Part shown: in pieces, positions 61,068 to 64,000 of the stretch
Position numbering within the stretch: position 1 is the first letter of the stretch
How the letters are laid out: the number at the start of each line of letters is the position of its first letter
NCBI RefSeq assembly: GCF_012927045.1
Contig: NZ_JABBFW010000021.1
Span: forward strand, 1 to 64,000
DNA length: 64,000 nucleotides
Direction: 5' to 3'
Source of the DNA: Azohydromonas caseinilytica
GTDB taxonomy: Bacteria > Pseudomonadota > Gammaproteobacteria > Burkholderiales > Burkholderiaceae_C
Position numbers and translations under genes: made by a program
The notes under the pieces: generated by a model
What the model was told of the DNA's origin: nothing
Databases searched by the model: none
What the model saw: only the letters and a program-made list of their open reading frames with translations

Positions 61068-61553
61068 TTATGGTGTGGTTTCCGCGGACAACTTGAATTC
61101 GTAGAATTTTGTTCCCGGTGAAGGTGCCTGGTAATAGGCTTCAGTCCGCTCAAACCCCATGGCTTCATACACCCCCTGCGCCACCACCGTTTGCGGCACC
61201 GCGTCCAGGATCAGCCGCTCAAAACCCAGGCCGCGCGCCCGCTCGATCAGTTGTTCGAGCAGGCGCCGCCCCAGGCGTTGTCCCCGGAACCCCGGCCTGA
61301 CGTAGAGGCGCTTCACTTCCGCACTCCGATCGTCATGCCGCAGCAACCCGACGCAGCCGGCGATGACCGCCTCACTGCGCGCCAGAAGAAATAGCCCGCT
61401 CGGCAGCGTGAAAATCTGCTCAAAGCGGGCCATTTCCTGTTCGAAGCCGCGGTAGGACAAATCCATGTCCAGCCAGGCGACATATTCGCGGATCACGGCC
61501 TGCAGGGCCGCGGTGTCTCGGGGGAAAACTGCTTCGGTGATGTGGACGGGCAT
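61068..61553 (-). CDS. GNAT-family N-acetyltransferase
   Basis: The 161-residue protein has the GNAT core: LFLLARSEAVIAGCVGLL, then AEVKRLYVRPGFRGQRLGRR with the acetyl-CoA pyrophosphate loop, LLEQLIERARGLGFERLILD and YEAMGFERTEAYYQAPSPG. The substrate is unknown. It follows the hypothetical gene on the same strand after a 61-base gap. It has no antitoxin partner, so it is probably an ordinary metabolic acetyltransferase rather than a toxin. Confidence 0.87.
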   Translation of the reverse strand: MPVHITEAVFPRDTAALQAVIREYVAWLDMDLSYRGFEQEMARFEQIFTLPSGLFLLARSEAVIAGCVGLLRHDDRSAEVKRLYVRPGFRGQRLGRRLLEQLIERARGLGFERLILDAVPQTVVAQGVYEAMGFERTEAYYQAPSPGTKFYEFKLSAETTP

Positions 61554-61571
61554 GCGCTCCGGGCCGCTTTT

Positions 61572-61709
61572 TCAACGCAACGTGACCTGCACCCGATCCA
61601 GCTTGGCCGTCAGCTCGCCGTACAGCGCATTCACATACTCGCCGTAAGCCGTGCCGACGTTGTGCGCCAGGAACATCGAAATCACCAGCAGCATCAAATA
61701 TTCCTTCAT
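61572..61709 (-). CDS. Possible 45-residue exported/membrane peptide
   Basis: From ATG at 61709 (AGAGAAG upstream) the frame reads MKEYLMLLVISMFLAHNVGT then AYGEYVNALYGELTAKLDRV, with a hydrophobic N-terminus resembling a signal or membrane anchor. It lies 18 bases before the acetyltransferase start on the same strand. Small size and lack of recognised homology make this tentative. Confidence 0.4.
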   Translation of the reverse strand: MKEYLMLLVISMFLAHNVGTAYGEYVNALYGELTAKLDRVQVTLR

Positions 61710-62101
61710 GGCACTTCTCTCGGCATGGCGGGCCGAACCGGCGGGGCAGTTCATCAAACTGCTTTTATGCCGCCGGCGCCGGACTTGCGCGAGGCCCCCG
61801 GCCCAGGAAGCCGATCCGAGTATGGATTGCTTCACGCAAAGCATTCGTGCTCCAACCGGTTAAGGGTTTGTTGATTTGCGTCAGGCCGCCGGCGCCGTCC
61901 GTGCCGGCGGGGCCGTGCGGGCTGCTTCCGGGTTGAGGGCGGCGGGGTGGGTTGCGGCCCGCCTCGGGCCGTTCCCGGCGCGTGACCCGCTCCGGGAGTC
62001 CAGATGTCACGCTCGGGCCGGCCGGCCGCCGCCAGCCCGGGGGATGTCCGGTTTATTGTGCGCGTTCCGTCCCGGCCGCCTCTCCGCCCCGCTGCTGTTC
62101 C
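61710..62101. other. 392-base divergent gap
   Basis: Lies between the small minus-strand gene and the sensor kinase. It holds the putative promoters of both directions. Apart from GC-rich sequence and CCAACCGGTTAAGG near 61853 I see no repeat, RNA or operator I can support. Confidence 0.4.

Positions 62102-64000
<1,899 letters not shown>

Overview
The window is GC-rich, densely coded chromosomal DNA. Gene content suggests a betaproteobacterium of the order Burkholderiales, probably Comamonadaceae. Pointers are four Bug/TctC-type periplasmic solute receptors without permeases, a fused indolepyruvate ferredoxin oxidoreductase, FadR-type GntR regulators, a chemoreceptor ending in a CheR/CheB docking pentapeptide, and REP-like palindromes between genes. 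I see no rRNA, tRNA, CRISPR array, insertion sequence or prophage. The family assignment is an inference from gene content.

Layout. 0-4.7 kb: ureide/purine catabolism (uraD fragment, puuE, a GntR regulator, hiuH, a Bug receptor, a haloacid-dehalogenase-like HAD enzyme). 4.7-16.5 kb: cell-envelope and miscellaneous genes (PEP-CTERM protein, two exported HExxH proteins, an orphan winged-helix domain, penicillin-binding protein 1C, a giant alpha-2-macroglobulin, a 3-methyladenine DNA glycosylase). 16.7-32.7 kb: metabolism and small regulatory modules (nitronate monooxygenase, FAD-linked hydroxyacid dehydrogenase, a DUF1778-GNAT toxin-antitoxin pair, DAHP synthase, a BLUF photoreceptor, a cupin, a hydrolase and quinone oxidoreductase, a lone DUF433 protein, indolepyruvate oxidoreductase with a divergent Lrp regulator, a chemoreceptor, a PIN-domain toxin pair, a MazG-like pyrophosphohydrolase).

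32.7-55.2 kb is the core of the window, a sugar-acid catabolic region. On the minus strand, udh, an SMP-30 lactonase, a three-gene TRAP transporter and garD form an operon diverging from a FadR-type regulator. A second such regulator lies downstream of a pectate lyase lipoprotein gene. On the plus strand follow a Bug receptor, gudD, an HpaI-type aldolase, garR and a glycerate 2-kinase. Next come an FMN hydroxyacid oxidase, two more Bug receptors and a D-2-hydroxyacid dehydrogenase. Together they can take galacturonate or glucuronate through aldarates, pyruvate plus tartronate semialdehyde, and glycerate into 2-phosphoglycerate. Related operator-like motifs precede udh, the pectate lyase gene and the gudD cluster, suggesting one regulon.

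55.2-64 kb: a DUF429 protein, a single-domain response regulator, a lectin-like lipoprotein, an Lhr-type helicase, small unknown genes, a GNAT acetyltransferase, and a CHASE-PAS sensor kinase cut by the window end.
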